64,000 nt of DNA from Todiramphus chloris collaris (GCA_025345505.1 JANVCC010000049.1:9115119-9179118), one strand, 5' to 3'. Shown: positions 25,001-36,505, counted from the first letter of the stretch. Program-made: numbers and translations. Notes: generated by a model not told the origin, from the sequence alone.

Positions 25001-28000
25001 GACTAGCTTGGACACAATGCCCTGGGACTTCTCAAAGCAACAAGAAGCAGACAAGTAAAATGTGCAATGTAAAACTAAAGATTAGCACTAGAGCGCTCCA
25101 GAGTTGGGAATAAAAGCTTCGTACAAACCAGTAGAACAAGGTGTAATTGGTATCACTGCTTGCATTCTCCCCAGGACGCCACGTACAAGCCATGTACTCC
25201 AAATTGTGCCAAACACAGTTCAAGTCAACAGCAGCAGTACCTGGAATACCTGTGAGGCAATTTGGAAAGGACTCTTAAGATTTATTTTGCCAGCAAAATA
25301 AATCCAGTTTCCAGAAGTAAATCGTCCCCTTTTAGAGAATGGAGACTGTCTGGAAGGCAAAGATGGGCTACCTCTCAGCCTGCACCACCTGTCTCAGCAC
25401 AGCAAATTATGAATTCCAGGTGTTTATTCCCTGCAATAGTTGAAGTCTCAGGAGAGTAACTTCTAAATGCAAACTAATTATAACAGTCAATCTCAGTTTC
25501 CACCAAATCTGAATTACTACTTAGAGCTGCCTGATGCTAAAGACAAGGTATTGATTCAGGAAAAGATTTTTTTCTACTTTAAGTACAGATACTTCAAAAA
25601 GGGGTTAAAGTAACTGACAATTATAAAGACACTACTTAGCTTTGTTATAGTTTTTACAGCCATCAACATTAAAAATAGCAGTTCATTTTAGTTCTCCAGA
25701 TACAATATTAGTTTCTCAATACTCTGAGTATGAAAATACCTGTAAATCTTAAATATGGACAAAAGCAACACTGGTTGGTTTTGAGTTTTTAATTCAGACC
25801 CATATACTTCTAGACATTCAACTTACTGAATTCCCAAATTAGAGAACATAAATACAAATGAGTACATAGCACCTGTGAATAGAGATGACAATGTATGTCC
25901 CAGGCAGGGCAACAAAGGTTTTATATTCGATATTCCATTTTAGTATGGTACAAGTTCTTTGTACTGTATTATCATATCAAGGCATATTAGATTTTTTTGT
26001 TGTTGTTGTAATACGTAGCAACATCTCCACAAACTAAAAATAAACTGCATGTTAGTTTGATCAACAATCCAGACTATTGATAGCAAAACCCAGACTACCT
26101 TCTACTTCTAAGCTCACATTCTCCCTGAAGTAGCAACTGTCAAACAGTATAGGAAAATGAAACTGATTTTCCCATTTCAAGAACTTAAAAAGTATTTTAA
26201 AATATTTTATCTGCAAGCAGACTTTTAGATGTCCCAACCTGTTTAGTACATGCTGTCCTAATGATCTGCTTCTCTGATTTTCAGATTACCCTTTTGACAG
26301 GCAGGCAGACAAGCCTTATAAGGTCTCAAGATTCTCCCATCCACATGCAGTTTTCATCCACATCAAGTTATGTTCCTGGGTTAGACTACTCAAGGCAAGA
26401 GGTTCTATTTCCTTGCTGTATCTCCTAACTTCCAGCATCCAGCAGAATACATCTTGAAGTTTGCTTCCTAACAGTTTTGCTATGGACGTTTTATTTCTGG
26501 ATGTCAAGAAAAAAAATATTTTTGCTTATTCATTTGTCTGTGCACAGCTTTGTAGAACTCAGTCATCTCTTGAAAAAGAGAGAAACTGTCTATAAGAGTA
26601 TAATGAAGTCACTTATTCAACAAAGTTCAATTGCTAGATTATAATTGTCCCTCTGACATTTACAAAAGTAGGGTTATTTTAGAGACTTTTGCTTGTACAG
26701 AAAAATCAGACAAAATAAGTTGACTTAGATGTTAGTCACAAAGTCAGCAGGCGTAATACAACTTAAATTATCTCATCCCACAGCACAGCAGGGACAAGAG
26801 GAATGATACCATTGTCTTGGAAGAGTATTTACATTTTACAGGCTTACCCATAAGGTATTGAACATCCAAAGACTCCAGCTGTGTTTAACTGTAGCTTAAT
26901 TGTTCTGGTTAAGCTCTATCAATTGAGATAGTTCTTGTGTCCAGTATGTCCCTACTTCTCTATGCTATATTGCTATGATATTTCATTAAGAAGGCTGTTT
27001 CTCCTCAGGCCAGGAGAGGCAGGTCAGCCGTGGGTCTGGCCGCTGCTCATTACCTTTTGGCAGAAGAGAGGTCTCCACCCATTGGCTGGGCTCGCTGGTG
27101 TTATCGTACTTGCACTCACTTCTCACTTTGAAACGCATTTCCTCATTCAGAAACATATCCGTCACACGGAAGCGACTCTTACTCCATTTCTGCATTTAGA
27201 TGGAGGGGGAAGAAAACCAGAATATTTGGCATACTGTGTCAGACAAATGGTAGTTAATATTAATGTAAGAATATATTACAGCCTCTCAGAAAGGCTGCAA
27301 CTCAAAGCCAAATGGAATGACAACATGGGGAGCTCCAGCATTGCTTATCTTTTTCTCTTTCCTCATCAGGCACATTCAGAATTTAAAGGAAAACTACTCC
27401 AGTGACCTGTAGACAAAAGCACAGGCCACACAGAGAACAAGGACAAGTATAACATGAGGAAAAGTGATCCTACTATGGCTATGTAAACAGGAGCTTAGAG
27501 ATCTTTCATCTTTCTGTGCGAGTACACATGAGCACATGGTGAGCAGAAGAGCAAATGTTTGAAGATGTAACCAAAGGAGGAATAAGATGACTTTGCATGG
27601 ATTTAAGGAGTAAAAGGGGGAAAAAAAAAAAAAAAAAAAAAAAAAATCAAAACAAATCCACAAATGGCAATTAAATACAGTGACACCACATCAGGCCCAA
27701 GTGGTCCATGAACATTGCCATTTTTAGAAGAGAGTATGTGTTTGTGTGAGAAAAAGGCTTTACCCTGTTATCGTACACTTTCTTGAGCAGCTGTTATTGG
27801 GCTAAGGAGATGTCTTTTACTTAAATGGAAACAAAAATACACAAGAAATATATATATTTTTATGACCAAAGAATGGTGTTATCACTAATGTATAAAAAAG
27901 TATTGGCATTAGTGAGAAGGCAAGGAAATCAAACAGCAAAGAACAAAACTACATTCTACCAGCTGCAATACGAAAAGATGCAGCAAGATGATACACAATC

Positions 28001-31000
28001 TGGTTCATCCTGTCATGTGAAACCACTGCCCCATAGTTCTTTCAACTCCTGATGACCTTAGTATGTATGAGACTGTTCCATGAACCCATTCAACGTGTTA
28101 ACTGAACAGGTTTTCAACATAATTTGTAAATGAACCCACCAGAAGAGGCAAATAGGTTTCTGCTGAGCCTGCAAGTTTGACTAGCTCATCTAAACGTCTG
28201 ATGAAGATCACTCAAGAAGGGCGTGACAAAAATAAAGTACTATGCTTTTCGCAGTTTTAAACCATTAAATTGGCTCAGCTTCTTTTGTGAAACCAAATCC
28301 TTATTTGAAGTCCAGGATATCCTGAAGTTTTCAGAGTATAGCAGTCGCAGTGTAAACAACAGGCCATAAAACTGTAATAGGGCTCAACATCAAAGGACTG
28401 TTTCAAGAGACATTGTATCAATATTAGTATATTATGTTAATATAATATTATTATATTAGTAATTAGTATATTATGCTGATACAGCAGCACTGCCAACCCC
28501 ACAGTTGGTGTGTATTCAAGGCTTCAAATTCTCACCTTGGAATTATGGACGTATAGCATATTATTTTACTGGAAAGAAATCGTAAAAATATTTGTTCTAC
28601 AGCCCCTTCAGTACCGTGGCAATGCTACTCTCTGACCTGACCAAACAGTTGTTAATCCACACCAAGGATCACTTCTGAGCTGCAAACCACCAAATACAGA
28701 CATAAAAACAAAAGGCCCAAAGAAGTTTTACAGTTTCTGTTCTAGGGAATGTTGTCTTTATAACACAGTCCTCATGAATAATTGTAAGCACAGGGATAGA
28801 GCAAATGTGGGAATATGTTAGTACTTGACATTACCACCAAAGACACTATGCTGTCAAATCACAGCTACACCAAGGTTAACGTGCATGCCTCTTTCTTAAA
28901 TGGGATTCGAAGTGAGGATGATCAGCCTTTGCAAATTTCCCATTTAGGTCTTAAGGATGTAGACTGCTCTGTATACATATAATTTTTTTTTTCCCCTAGA
29001 AAGATGCATAAGAAAAGACTGAAACAAGTCTTTTCACATTATTATTATTATGGTACTTCTGTATTATCAGTAGCAGCTCAATTATCAGAGAGCGACAGAG
29101 AAATTTTTTCGATTTGAAGATCCCACACGCTGGTTGGTATGACTCATTTTTGATGTTTCGATCCCATGGCAAGAATGAAAGACTATATTAAAACTGTATT
29201 TATATATAACTACACACACAGAGTTTTATCACAAGAAGACATTTACTGGGTCATAGCAGAGTTTAAAGAGGTGATGCACTTACTCTTTTGTCCTGAGGGA
29301 TCTTATCAATCACGATGTCGCTGGAATATTCCAGGTTGCAGCTGCTGCTGACATTCTCAGGGGCATTCCATGTCCAGTTCAAGGTACAGATTTGGACAAG
29401 TGAGTAATCCAGGTTGGATGGAGGTGGAAGAACTTTTGCTGCTAAAAGAAAGGAGTTATCAGTGTAACTATCCTGCTGGTCCACACTTCCTCATTAGTAA
29501 TACTGACAGATTTTAACTCTCCAAGAGAAAAGAACACGAATGACTTAACTTTGTGAGCTCATATTTGCTACCAGATAAGCTACTGCCCACTAAATTGTTT
29601 TTACTATGTTACCTCAGTCCATCAATCAAATAATTATAACAAATGTACACACACACACAAAAAAAAAGTTGAAAATTTATTTTTAAGAAACAGCAGCATG
29701 CAACAATGTAGCGGCTGTGGTAATGAAACTTGGACGCGGAGAGGAGTCTCATTTTTCAGGTCTTTTCTGCTGCGAGTTTGCATCACACATGCAGAATCTA
29801 TAGTTAAAAATAGTATCTACAGTTTGTGGAGCAATTAATACTTTATTCTACCCAAAAATTTTCCATCAAGGCAGTTTTAGAGAGAAAACATTACAAAGAT
29901 AATCAATTACATTTTGCAGGCAATAACTGTGTGTTAGAACCACAGTTTAGCCCAATCCAAGCAAAATCACAAAAGATTAAAAAAAACAAACAAAGAAAAA
30001 AAAAGACACCACAATGCTTTTTCAATTACTCACCTATTAAACTTTTAATGTAATGTTCCGGCACAGTGAGCAAAACCAGTGTGGGACAAACAGTAATTTA
30101 CTACTGGCACACTTCAGCATTACACTTTTCACCTCTCCAAAAGCAAGACAGAAGCAGAAGAGCTGTGAGTCTGAGACAGTTGGGATAAATCAATTTCTGC
30201 ATTGACCCTTCCTTGATCTTGTGTACTAAGTCACATCCTACTCAATACCCAGTCACATTGCTTGAAGGTCATGAGAAAACAAAGGAAAATATGACTGAAA
30301 ATAGACTGCCAAAAGGAAAAATAAATAAATAAATAAATTATGTGGCAAACTCCAGCTCCAGGGGAAAACAAACAAAAAAAAAGAAATTGGTAATTCCCTA
30401 AGAAAGTGAAAGTGAATTTTGTTTTTTTAAAGGGCTCCTCTGACATGTACCATTAGAAGACATTAAATAAGAGGCCAAATGAGACTGTTTCTCGTGGGTG
30501 TCCACAGGTATAGTCTCTGAGGCACCACCACCTATTTGTCTGTGGAAAGAAAGTACCCTTGTTACGCAGTAGTTTCACAAACACTTCAAACTGACACCAG
30601 CCAGTGCTGCCAGTCTTACTCATCCCAGAAAACTTACATGGCCCAGGAAACTAGGCTCAACCTGCTGCAACATTTGGGAGAAGTTCATAAGGAAAGAGCA
30701 GAATAACTGCACTGCGATTTGTTTTCCCATCCAGATCACAGTGCAGTCCCATTTCCTTCTCCTAGCCCAAGGAAGAGGGCAAATGGAAAGGCAAACCAGC
30801 TTATTTCAGCAAGAATTCTCCTCAAAGTGTCCATGACACCATTATCTTACACTTCCTGAGAGGCACAGCTGCCAAAGCTCAAAGAAAAGTCAAACTCCTA
30901 GAGCTTTCTCAGACCTTTGCACAGTTAGAGGATAGGCAACAGCAGACATCAGACATTACTGCTATCTGCCTGCCTGCGTGAGTAATATCTGCTCACACAG

Positions 31001-32947
31001 AAAATGAGAATAATAACTAGAATTTATTAGTTTAGTCTGAATACACTTAGCTTTTTTGAATACTTTAAAAAAACCCAACCAACTTTGGGATTTTTTTGTT
31101 TGTTTGTTCAATTTTACAGATGACCTTTGGGAGAAAAGAAATTTTTGTTCTTACAAAAATATGGTCTCCTCTGAGAAAACCTAACCAGAGCATCTTTGCC
31201 TATTACCTGTTCCGCTAACAAAAACTTATGATGGGTTTTAGGAACGGCATCGAGGCCTTAAGTTTGCAAATACCGAGTTCTTCAGATCGTGTAAAAAAAA
31301 AAAAAAAAAAAAACACACCACCAAAAAAACCCAAAAAACCACAACTACACAGAACTAGGCATTTTGTCTTTTCACGATCAAACTTTTTATTACCTACAAA
31401 AGCCACAAACCATTAAAAAAAATTAGTGCCATCCCTGATTGCTGTTCGGAAGTTCTACACATTTCCTTTCAGTATGTTTGATTAGAAGTAAGTGTGCTTA
31501 AGCTTGCAGAATTCTAACTTGCATAAAGTAAGAAATAGGAATATTCAAGGTTTATAAATATATCAGGAAGATGTATTGGCATAAACCCCCCAAATCTAGT
31601 GGGCTTAGATTAATATATACAATTCTGAAGCTTATGCTTTAAATGTTACATTCAGATGAAGATTTGCTTTTATTCATAGGCTTGACTGGTCTCATATTTT
31701 TGTTGTATAAAATATACATACAGTCTAATGCTTTTGTTATTAAAACCTCATCGCTACGGTGATGATTTATCAGAACAACTCAAAGATCAACTACAACACG
31801 TAGAGAAGACATTGTTTCACTCTTAAAAAAGAAACCCGCGGTAATGCTTCCAAGAAAATAAAGCGCAAGAGTAACTAGAGGAGATTAGCTGCGGCAATCC
31901 TGCGTAGAGAGAGTTTTCTGTTAGAAAGAAGCGTTTTCTTTTAGAAAGCCACGATGTGGAAACATCAACAAATACTCTGCATCAAGCATCTTAAAAGCGT
32001 TGTAAAGTAAGACGTTGCATTTGTATTCCGTCATCTGTATTTTCTTACAGTTGATTACATAGTTAAAAACGGAATTGTAGCCAGTTGAAACATAAGAATT
32101 CCCCAGTGTTTACAACTGTTTTCCCGTAACGTTAGCAAAGGCAGAACTCATAAAGCTTCGAGCCCCTTTTCTCACGAAAGCCTCCTGGACCCTCACACGT
32201 CTCTCCTGCAAGTAAACGTTCGTGCTTCCAAAAGCAGGGAAACTAAAAGCAAGAGCAAAAAGAAGGGACCAAACTGCCAGCGAGGGAAGCTGTGGGGTCC
32301 CGCAGCGCTGCCAGCAGCTGCTTCGCCTCATTTCCAGGAATTTGCCGCAAGACGCGCACAGAGAGAAAGGCGGGGGGCTGCCGCTTGGCTTTTCAAGGCA
32401 GAGCCAGTCCCGGAATCGAAGATTGAGCGTAAAAGACTTCTGCCGAGCCTGTCAAACGCTACCTTACTGAGAAAGAAAAGCAAGTTTTTAAGCAGTCCCA
32501 TTCCTCTGCCCAGTGGGAGACACCGCACCTGCATTGCTCTCGCACGCAGCTGACGCGTGTCGGATGATTTCTGCTATGAAATGAAAGCATTTCTCTTAAA
32601 CAAGCAAACGTACACGCACCGAGCCCACAGCCAAGCGGGCAGCGCAGCTCCCGCGGCCGCCCGACCCCCGCACAGCGAGGCCCTCGGAGCGGCTCCCCGC
32701 GGGTGTCCCGACCCCAGCTCGGGCCTGCAGCGAGCGGCACCGCGGCCCCGGCTCACCCGGGGCGAGAACCCGGGAGCGGAGCGGGGCGAGCCCGGGAGCG
32801 GGCCCGGCAGCCGGCCGGTGGTCCCGCTGCACGCCGCGCCTTCCTTCCCCGCCCCTCTCCGCTCCTACCTGCAGCCGTCCCCGCGACGAGCACCCAGCAG
32901 ACAGCGAGGAGAAGCCGGCACGACAACGGGGCTGCGGGAGAATCCAT
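18892..32947 (-). CDS. IL13RA1: IL13RA1, interleukin-13 receptor alpha-1, complete coding region in 10 exons
   Basis: Type I cytokine receptor chain; by family knowledge it binds IL-13 and pairs with IL-4R-alpha as the type II IL-4/IL-13 receptor, signalling through JAK/TYK2 and STAT6 at the plasma membrane. Ten exons (32869-32947, 29284-29441, 27054-27189, 25129-25249, 22916-23100, 22395-22546, 21363-21495, 20801-20897, 20115-20199, 18892-19011) have GT-AG borders and compatible phases. They total 1266 nt, encoding 421 residues plus stop; human is 427. Visible: hydrophobic signal peptide 1-26, N-terminal Ig/FnIII module with NWTW, cytokine-receptor cysteines in the middle module, a degenerate WSXWS (SSDWS, 312-316), membrane helix about 328-351, and Box1 PPIPDP at 361-366. 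Neighbour DOCK11 lies upstream in the same orientation as in human. IL13RA2 is less likely because its tail is very short and lacks PPIPDP. Confidence 0.95.
20115..20199 (-). CDS. IL13RA1: IL13RA1 exon 9 (Box1, JAK-binding region)
   Basis: Encodes LKVLILPPIPDPREILKRMF and GEQNEDSQ, close to human LKIIIFPPIPDPGKIFKEMFGDQNDD. The proline-rich PPIPDP is the Box1 motif that binds JAK kinases in class I receptors. Acceptor CTGAAG; donor GTTAGT. Confidence 0.96.
20801..20897 (-). CDS. IL13RA1: IL13RA1 exon 8 (transmembrane helix)
   Basis: Encodes STFYIVLIITIPLIVTVSMI followed by ILLVYLKR, one hydrophobic span with a basic stop-transfer end. It aligns with the human helix ending LLLYLKR. Acceptor TTCCAG at 20899-20898; donor GTAAAT; the last Arg codon is split. 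Confidence 0.95.
21363..21495 (-). CDS. IL13RA1: IL13RA1 exon 7 (membrane-proximal FnIII module with WSXWS)
   Basis: Encodes VENNFLSIPSVDPNSKYIFK, then VRAKPKPECYSSELSSDWSE and EKSI. The WSXWS position reads SSDWS: the first Trp is Ser. Acceptor TCTTAG at 21497-21496; donor GTGAGA; phase 0 in, phase 1 out. Confidence 0.93.
22395..22546 (-). CDS. IL13RA1: IL13RA1 exon 6 (membrane-proximal FnIII module, first half)
   Basis: Encodes VKPATPSQVTLSKINDEIYI, EWSESDTFPENCLFYEVEYH and NGDLDTALIIK, aligning with human VKPDPPHIKNL...LFYEVEVNN. Acceptor TTTTCAG; the donor is AAA|GTAATT, weaker than its neighbours. The residues that follow in human before VENTS are absent here (see findings). Confidence 0.92.
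22916..23100 (-). CDS. IL13RA1: IL13RA1 exon 5
   Basis: Encodes FDGLKIHKKCNNYSMHQGIS, then GCVFNLSFPKV and ILIKDDSEEIRPVCASKN, matching the human LEKIHQCENIFREGQYFGCSF and VQIMVKDNAGKIKPSF block. Acceptor CTATAG at 23102-23101; donor GTAAGT; phases 2 in and 1 out. Confidence 0.94.
23101..27053 (-). other. IL13RA1: IL13RA1 introns 3 and 4 (around exon 4)
   Basis: Apart from exon 4 at 25129-25249 no coding block was recognised. The sequence is AT-rich with short A and T runs (for example the A-rich tract near 24209-24237); no identifiable transposon remnant was seen. Confidence 0.65.
25129..25249 (-). CDS. IL13RA1: IL13RA1 exon 4 (start of middle module)
   Basis: Encodes NCVWHNLEYMACTWRPGENA and SSDTNYTLFYW, nearly the human QCIWHNLSYMKCSWLPGRN...DTNYTLYYW. 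It supplies the paired cysteines of the cytokine-receptor homology region. Acceptor CACAG; donor GTTTGT; the last Trp codon is split. A second AG 9 bases inside the exon (at the CCAG|GTACTG site) is a less likely alternative acceptor. Confidence 0.95.
27054..27189 (-). CDS. IL13RA1: IL13RA1 exon 3
   Basis: Encodes about 45 residues including FRVTDMFLNEEMRFKVRSEC and KYDNTSEPSQWVETSLLPKG. It aligns with the human segment containing VPLNERICLQVGSQCSTNES. Acceptor TGCAG at 27191-27190, donor GTAATG; phase 0 in, phase 1 out. Confidence 0.9.
27190..29283 (-). other. IL13RA1: IL13RA1 intron 2
   Basis: No coding sequence recognised. Contains a 26-base A run at 27621-27646 and an AT-rich near-palindromic stretch around 28410-28490. 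Confidence 0.7.
27621..27646. repeat. A26 homopolymer
   Basis: Twenty-six A after GGGGG, in IL13RA1 intron 2. No retroposon body was recognised beside it. Confidence 0.95.
29284..29441 (-). CDS. IL13RA1: IL13RA1 exon 2 (first extracellular module)
   Basis: Encodes residues 27-79, with LPPPSNLDYSLVQICTLNWT and then WTWNAPENVSSSCNLEYSS, aligning with the human NLCTVIWTWNPPEGASSNC region. Sequons NWT and NVS are present. The acceptor is a TAGCAG tandem: the exon starts at 29441 or, with the second AG, at 29438, differing by one Ala codon. Donor is GTAAGT after AGA. Confidence 0.93.
29442..32868 (-). other. IL13RA1: IL13RA1 intron 1
   Basis: No exon found. It holds a 21-base A run at 31293-31313, an (AAAT)n microsatellite at about 30317-30337, and a perfect STAT-type palindrome at 32332-32340. 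The end nearest exon 1 is still CpG-rich. Confidence 0.8.
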
Positions 32948-33240
32948 GGCTCCGGCCGTCCGACCGCGGCCCCGCGCTCCCACTTCCCGTCGCGGGGGCC
33001 GGACCAGACGGGAATCGTGGCGCCGCGGCCCGCCCAGGTAACCCGAGCCGAGCGGGGAGCGGCGGGGGCGGTGTCAGCGTCCCCGCCCCCGCTACCTGGG
33101 CAGCACCGCCCCCGAGCCGCCCTGCCCGGCCCCCCGCTGCCTCCCGACGCCGCTGCCCCAGGGCTGGCCGCTGCCGCGGGGCTGGGCTACGTTTCCCCTG
33201 CCGCCAGGAGAACTTAGCACGACATCCCCTGACCCCACGC
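32620..33240. promoter_or_regulatory. CpG island with the IL13RA1 promoter and first exon
   Basis: A sharp block rich in G+C and CpG stands out from AT-rich flanks. It contains IL13RA1 exon 1. GC boxes (Sp1/KLF-like) lie upstream of the ATG at 33064-33071, 33081-33090 and 33106-33113, about 117-166 bp before the start codon, and an ETS-like ACTTCCC lies at 32982-32988. No TATA box was seen, as is usual for CpG-island promoters. The transcription start was not determined. Confidence 0.75.
32869..32947 (-). CDS. IL13RA1: IL13RA1 exon 1 (start codon and signal peptide)
   Basis: ATG at 32947 sits in a strong Kozak context (G at -3 and G at +4). The reading upstream in frame has no other ATG nearby, only a GTG. 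It encodes 26 residues with a hydrophobic core (LLLAVCWVLVAG) typical of a signal peptide. The donor is CAG|GTAGGAG at 32868-32867; the exon ends after the first base of a codon. It lies inside the CpG island. Confidence 0.9.
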
Positions 33241-36200
33241 CTCTCCCTCTGTTGTCACCCCTTGTAGTCACCCCCTTCGTCACTCCCTGTGTCATCCCTT
33301 GCCTTCCCTCAGGTCTCTGCTGACTATCGATGCCACCCGCACCCGCAGCACAGAGACGCTTTTCTTTCCCCAGGAGCCCTCTGCGCTCCCCCAGGGGCCC
33401 TCCGCAAGCCCCGCCGCGAAACCAGAACTTCAGTCTTGCTCAAGGCCCCTGAGCGCTTCCCGCACACCCGCTGCCAGCACCCGCTGCCAGCACCACGCAT
33501 CACGCTGCTTCCCCGGCCCTAGCCCGGCGACCCACCGCGCCCTCTCCGAACACCCTGCCAACTCCCCTGACATTGCGCTGCATCACGCCCGTAAGCTCGG
33601 AAACATCTCGGTTTGGGAGTCAAAGCCAGCTCCCTTTTATAACCGCATCTACACTCAGCTCTTGCTATTACTGAAACGTGCCCAAGACATTCATATCCTC
33701 TCTCCAGGAAAGAAACGATGTCAGCATGACCCCAACTAGTTCTCTTGTTAAACCTACTTATTTGATCCCCCTGGCAGAACGTCTCTTTCCAAAATATCTC
33801 CTTCAAATTCAGGTCATTCTGTAGATCTTATCTGTACTAAAAATGCACATTATTATTTTTCTGATCCACTGCTTCAGTTTCTTCTTTCTCCAGACTTCCC
33901 CAAATGCCTTCTGCTTCTGTCCCTTCCAAACATGATATCACCACTTGCAATTTTGTTCTCACTTTTAGGAGTGTGATGTGGCAAGTAGTTTTCCCAAATT
34001 TTCACAGATGTGGGAATATCTCACAAATGATATTTTGATACATTTTAGGGTAAAAAAAAAAAATTTGGGATAAGCCTTTTTCTTCTAAACTGGATTTTAG
34101 TGGTAGCTAGAAAGCTTGCTCCTAGTTGTCACACAAATACAGATCCAGCAGAGAGGAATTTTTGGTTAAGTTTCAAGGCAACCCAAAATCCATTAGTGAA
34201 AATTGCTTCTTTCTAAGCCAACAGAACGGGTGAATGTTCAGAATTTACAGAATGTTCAGTATTTACTCAGGTCTTCAAGGCATTTTGCAAAAGTTCATCT
34301 GCTTTTAAAATACTCAGTTTAGAAAAAGGGAAGCATATCTTTTTATGATAGGGTGGGGAATATCCTGTGTTGAAGTTTGTTTGTTTGCCTGTTGTAAGGG
34401 GGTTTTAGGTTGCTTTTTTTTGTTGTTGTTTTTTTTTAATATACTGCTGGGAAGAGGATTTAACAAATTTCCTACTTGCTGTTAGAAAGTGCCCAAGGGA
34501 CTGCAATTACAATAAAATAAAAATTGTGGCTTAAAGTTCCAGGACATGGAACATTTACACTGTGTGACTGTGATCAGTGTGCGCGACTACCTGCAGCCAG
34601 CATGGACTATGCCTGCTAGTGATGAACTTTGTGGAATAAAGCTGATCCAAGATACAGAAAACTCTCTTTTGCTTTCAGTTTCCTTTCTGATGTTTGCTTT
34701 CCTTCCTTCTTTCTGTATTGTCCACTCTTTCTCCCAGGAGGGACAGTGCCAAGTGCACATCCAGGGGTTCACATACTTTTGGTCATCAGAGGCAGCTGAA
34801 ATATTTTTCCCCAGCTCTCTCCCTGCTGCCCAAGTGCTTGGCTTGGTGTCACATTCCCATCTCAGTGCACGGCAATCAGAACTCCCGACAAAGCCTTTGA
34901 TCCCTGCCACCTACAAGAGGTTTCCTGTTTCTCAGTCTCACTGAGTCCTGTCCTTCATGCGTTGCCAATCTCATGCTCACTCATGTTCTTGCTATACGCC
35001 TGCGCTGTAGTGACTGGAACTCATACAGACACACCTGAGGTATCTTTAAAATGATCTATAAAATAAGTACTTGGGATATGGCTGATTTATGATCACGCTG
35101 GTGATCTGCCCTTGGCCGTGTGTTGCTGCTGTTTCCACCTACTCAGCCAAAGCTAGTGATGGTGGGGCCACGCAGTGAGTTTGCTGATGCATTAAAAAAA
35201 CAACCAACAATGTTTTTTTGTGTACGTGCTCCCTAACCCAGACAACTGGTGTGATGCATGGTGTGGCTGCACGGTTACTAGGTCCAGCAGAGGCAGTGGT
35301 AATTAGCAGCATGAGGCTGTGGGGAATTGTCCCTTTTGGGAGAAGAAAAGTTCTCAGTTGCCCCCCATTGACTCTCAGATTCCTCCTTTTTAATTTCTGA
35401 TTTTGCAGCAGCTTCTGTCAATACTTTTAGGTCTTAACTCACATAATAATAGGTTCTTCAGAAATTGGCTGGGGTTAGTTCAAAAAAGGGTTCAATTAGA
35501 ATACAGCTGGATCTGAGGCACAAAAATCCAAAATTATGAGCTGAAAAAACCTGGTCTGACTCACAGGGCCTCTCCCCTTTAAACCTCAGTGTTCTTTGGA
35601 GGGCCTCAAGGGTTTTGTAATACATGTATTGAAAATGTCCATGAACTCTGTGAACTCTCTCTGACCGGCTGCCCAAGCATCACCAAAAATCAGATGTTAT
35701 GCGTCCTATGAAGAGGCAAGGAACCAAGTATGCTCTGCAAAAATTGCACCCCTCTCCAATAAATTGCTATTGCAAATCAATACATCAACTTTTCTGCTCT
35801 CAATTCCTCAAATACCAAGGACTGTTTAATTCATATATTTATTCAGCAAGGGAGTAAGTACTTTACCCATCAAGGGAGGCAGGGCGTGAAGCTGTCTTTA
35901 CAGCTCTTTGGCAAAGGCTTGCAGGAGCCCCATACAGGAAGCCTCAGTGGTAGAAGACAGCAGTAGAAAAAGCAGTTTGTCTTTGAGGCCAATAACAATA
36001 GTTATACCTGACTTCCTTTACATCATGTAAAACCCAGTACAACTGTGTACGTATCAGTATATCAGGCATTTGAGTTAACTGAAGATGTTCCCAAAGAGCA
36101 AAATTTGGGGTTTTGAAAATCGGGACTACAGATCAGAGCAAAAACCTGACCACAAACTTACTGAATACTCTTCAGGAAAGTAGGGTGATTCAGTGGGATA

Positions 36201-36405
36201 TTTCCTTACTAATGATTCACACCATATTTGTATTTATAAATTTGTATGTATTTCTATGTCTGTCTCAAGTTTCCTAATGAATCATGGTTTTGGGATCCTT
36301 TGAGCTGGATGTGCGGCATTTGTGCTCATTTAAGATTTCCAAATCTAGATATATTTGCTGCTGAATTATTTAGTGTTAACAATTTCATGCTGTGTATGTA
36401 TGTAC
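33241..36405. other. intergenic spacer upstream of IL13RA1
   Basis: After the CpG island the composition falls back to AT-rich. No exon recognised; contains the 18-bp duplication at 34232. A plus-strand open frame of 132 codons at 34546-34944 shows no known domain. Confidence 0.6.
34232..34267. repeat. 18-bp tandem duplication
   Basis: GAATGTTCAGAATTTACA followed by GAATGTTCAGTATTTACT, 16 of 18 bases alike, about 1.3 kb upstream of the IL13RA1 start codon. Confidence 0.85.
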
Positions 36406-36505
36406 NNNNNNNNNNNNNNNNNNNNNNNNNNNNNNNNNNNNNNNNNNNNNNNNNNNNNNNNNNNNNNNNNNNNNNNNNNNNNNNNNNNNNNNNNNNNNNN
36501 NNNNN
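36406..36505. other. assembly gap of exactly 100 N
   Basis: One hundred undetermined bases, a conventional gap size, so the true length is unknown. It is flanked by TG/TA-rich sequence on the left and 17 T on the right, which suggests a low-complexity tract that failed to assemble. It lies between the two genes, outside both coding regions. Confidence 0.98.

Noticed and set aside
18892-32947. Identification as IL13RA2 or another gamma-chain-family receptor
   Set aside because: The Box1 block PPIPDP...KRMFGEQNED, the exon pattern and DOCK11 next door all fit IL13RA1.
32945-32983. Upstream in-frame start for IL13RA1 at 32983
   Set aside because: That codon is GTG; the ATG at 32947 has a strong Kozak context and begins a normal signal peptide.
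32557-33267. 236-codon plus-strand open frame in the CpG island
   Set aside because: It overlaps IL13RA1 exon 1 and promoter; low stop frequency in GC-rich DNA explains it, and the residues are low-complexity Pro/Ala/Arg.
34546-34944. 132-codon plus-strand open frame upstream of IL13RA1
   Set aside because: Has a hydrophobic stretch but no known family, and the minus strand is also open over most of it.
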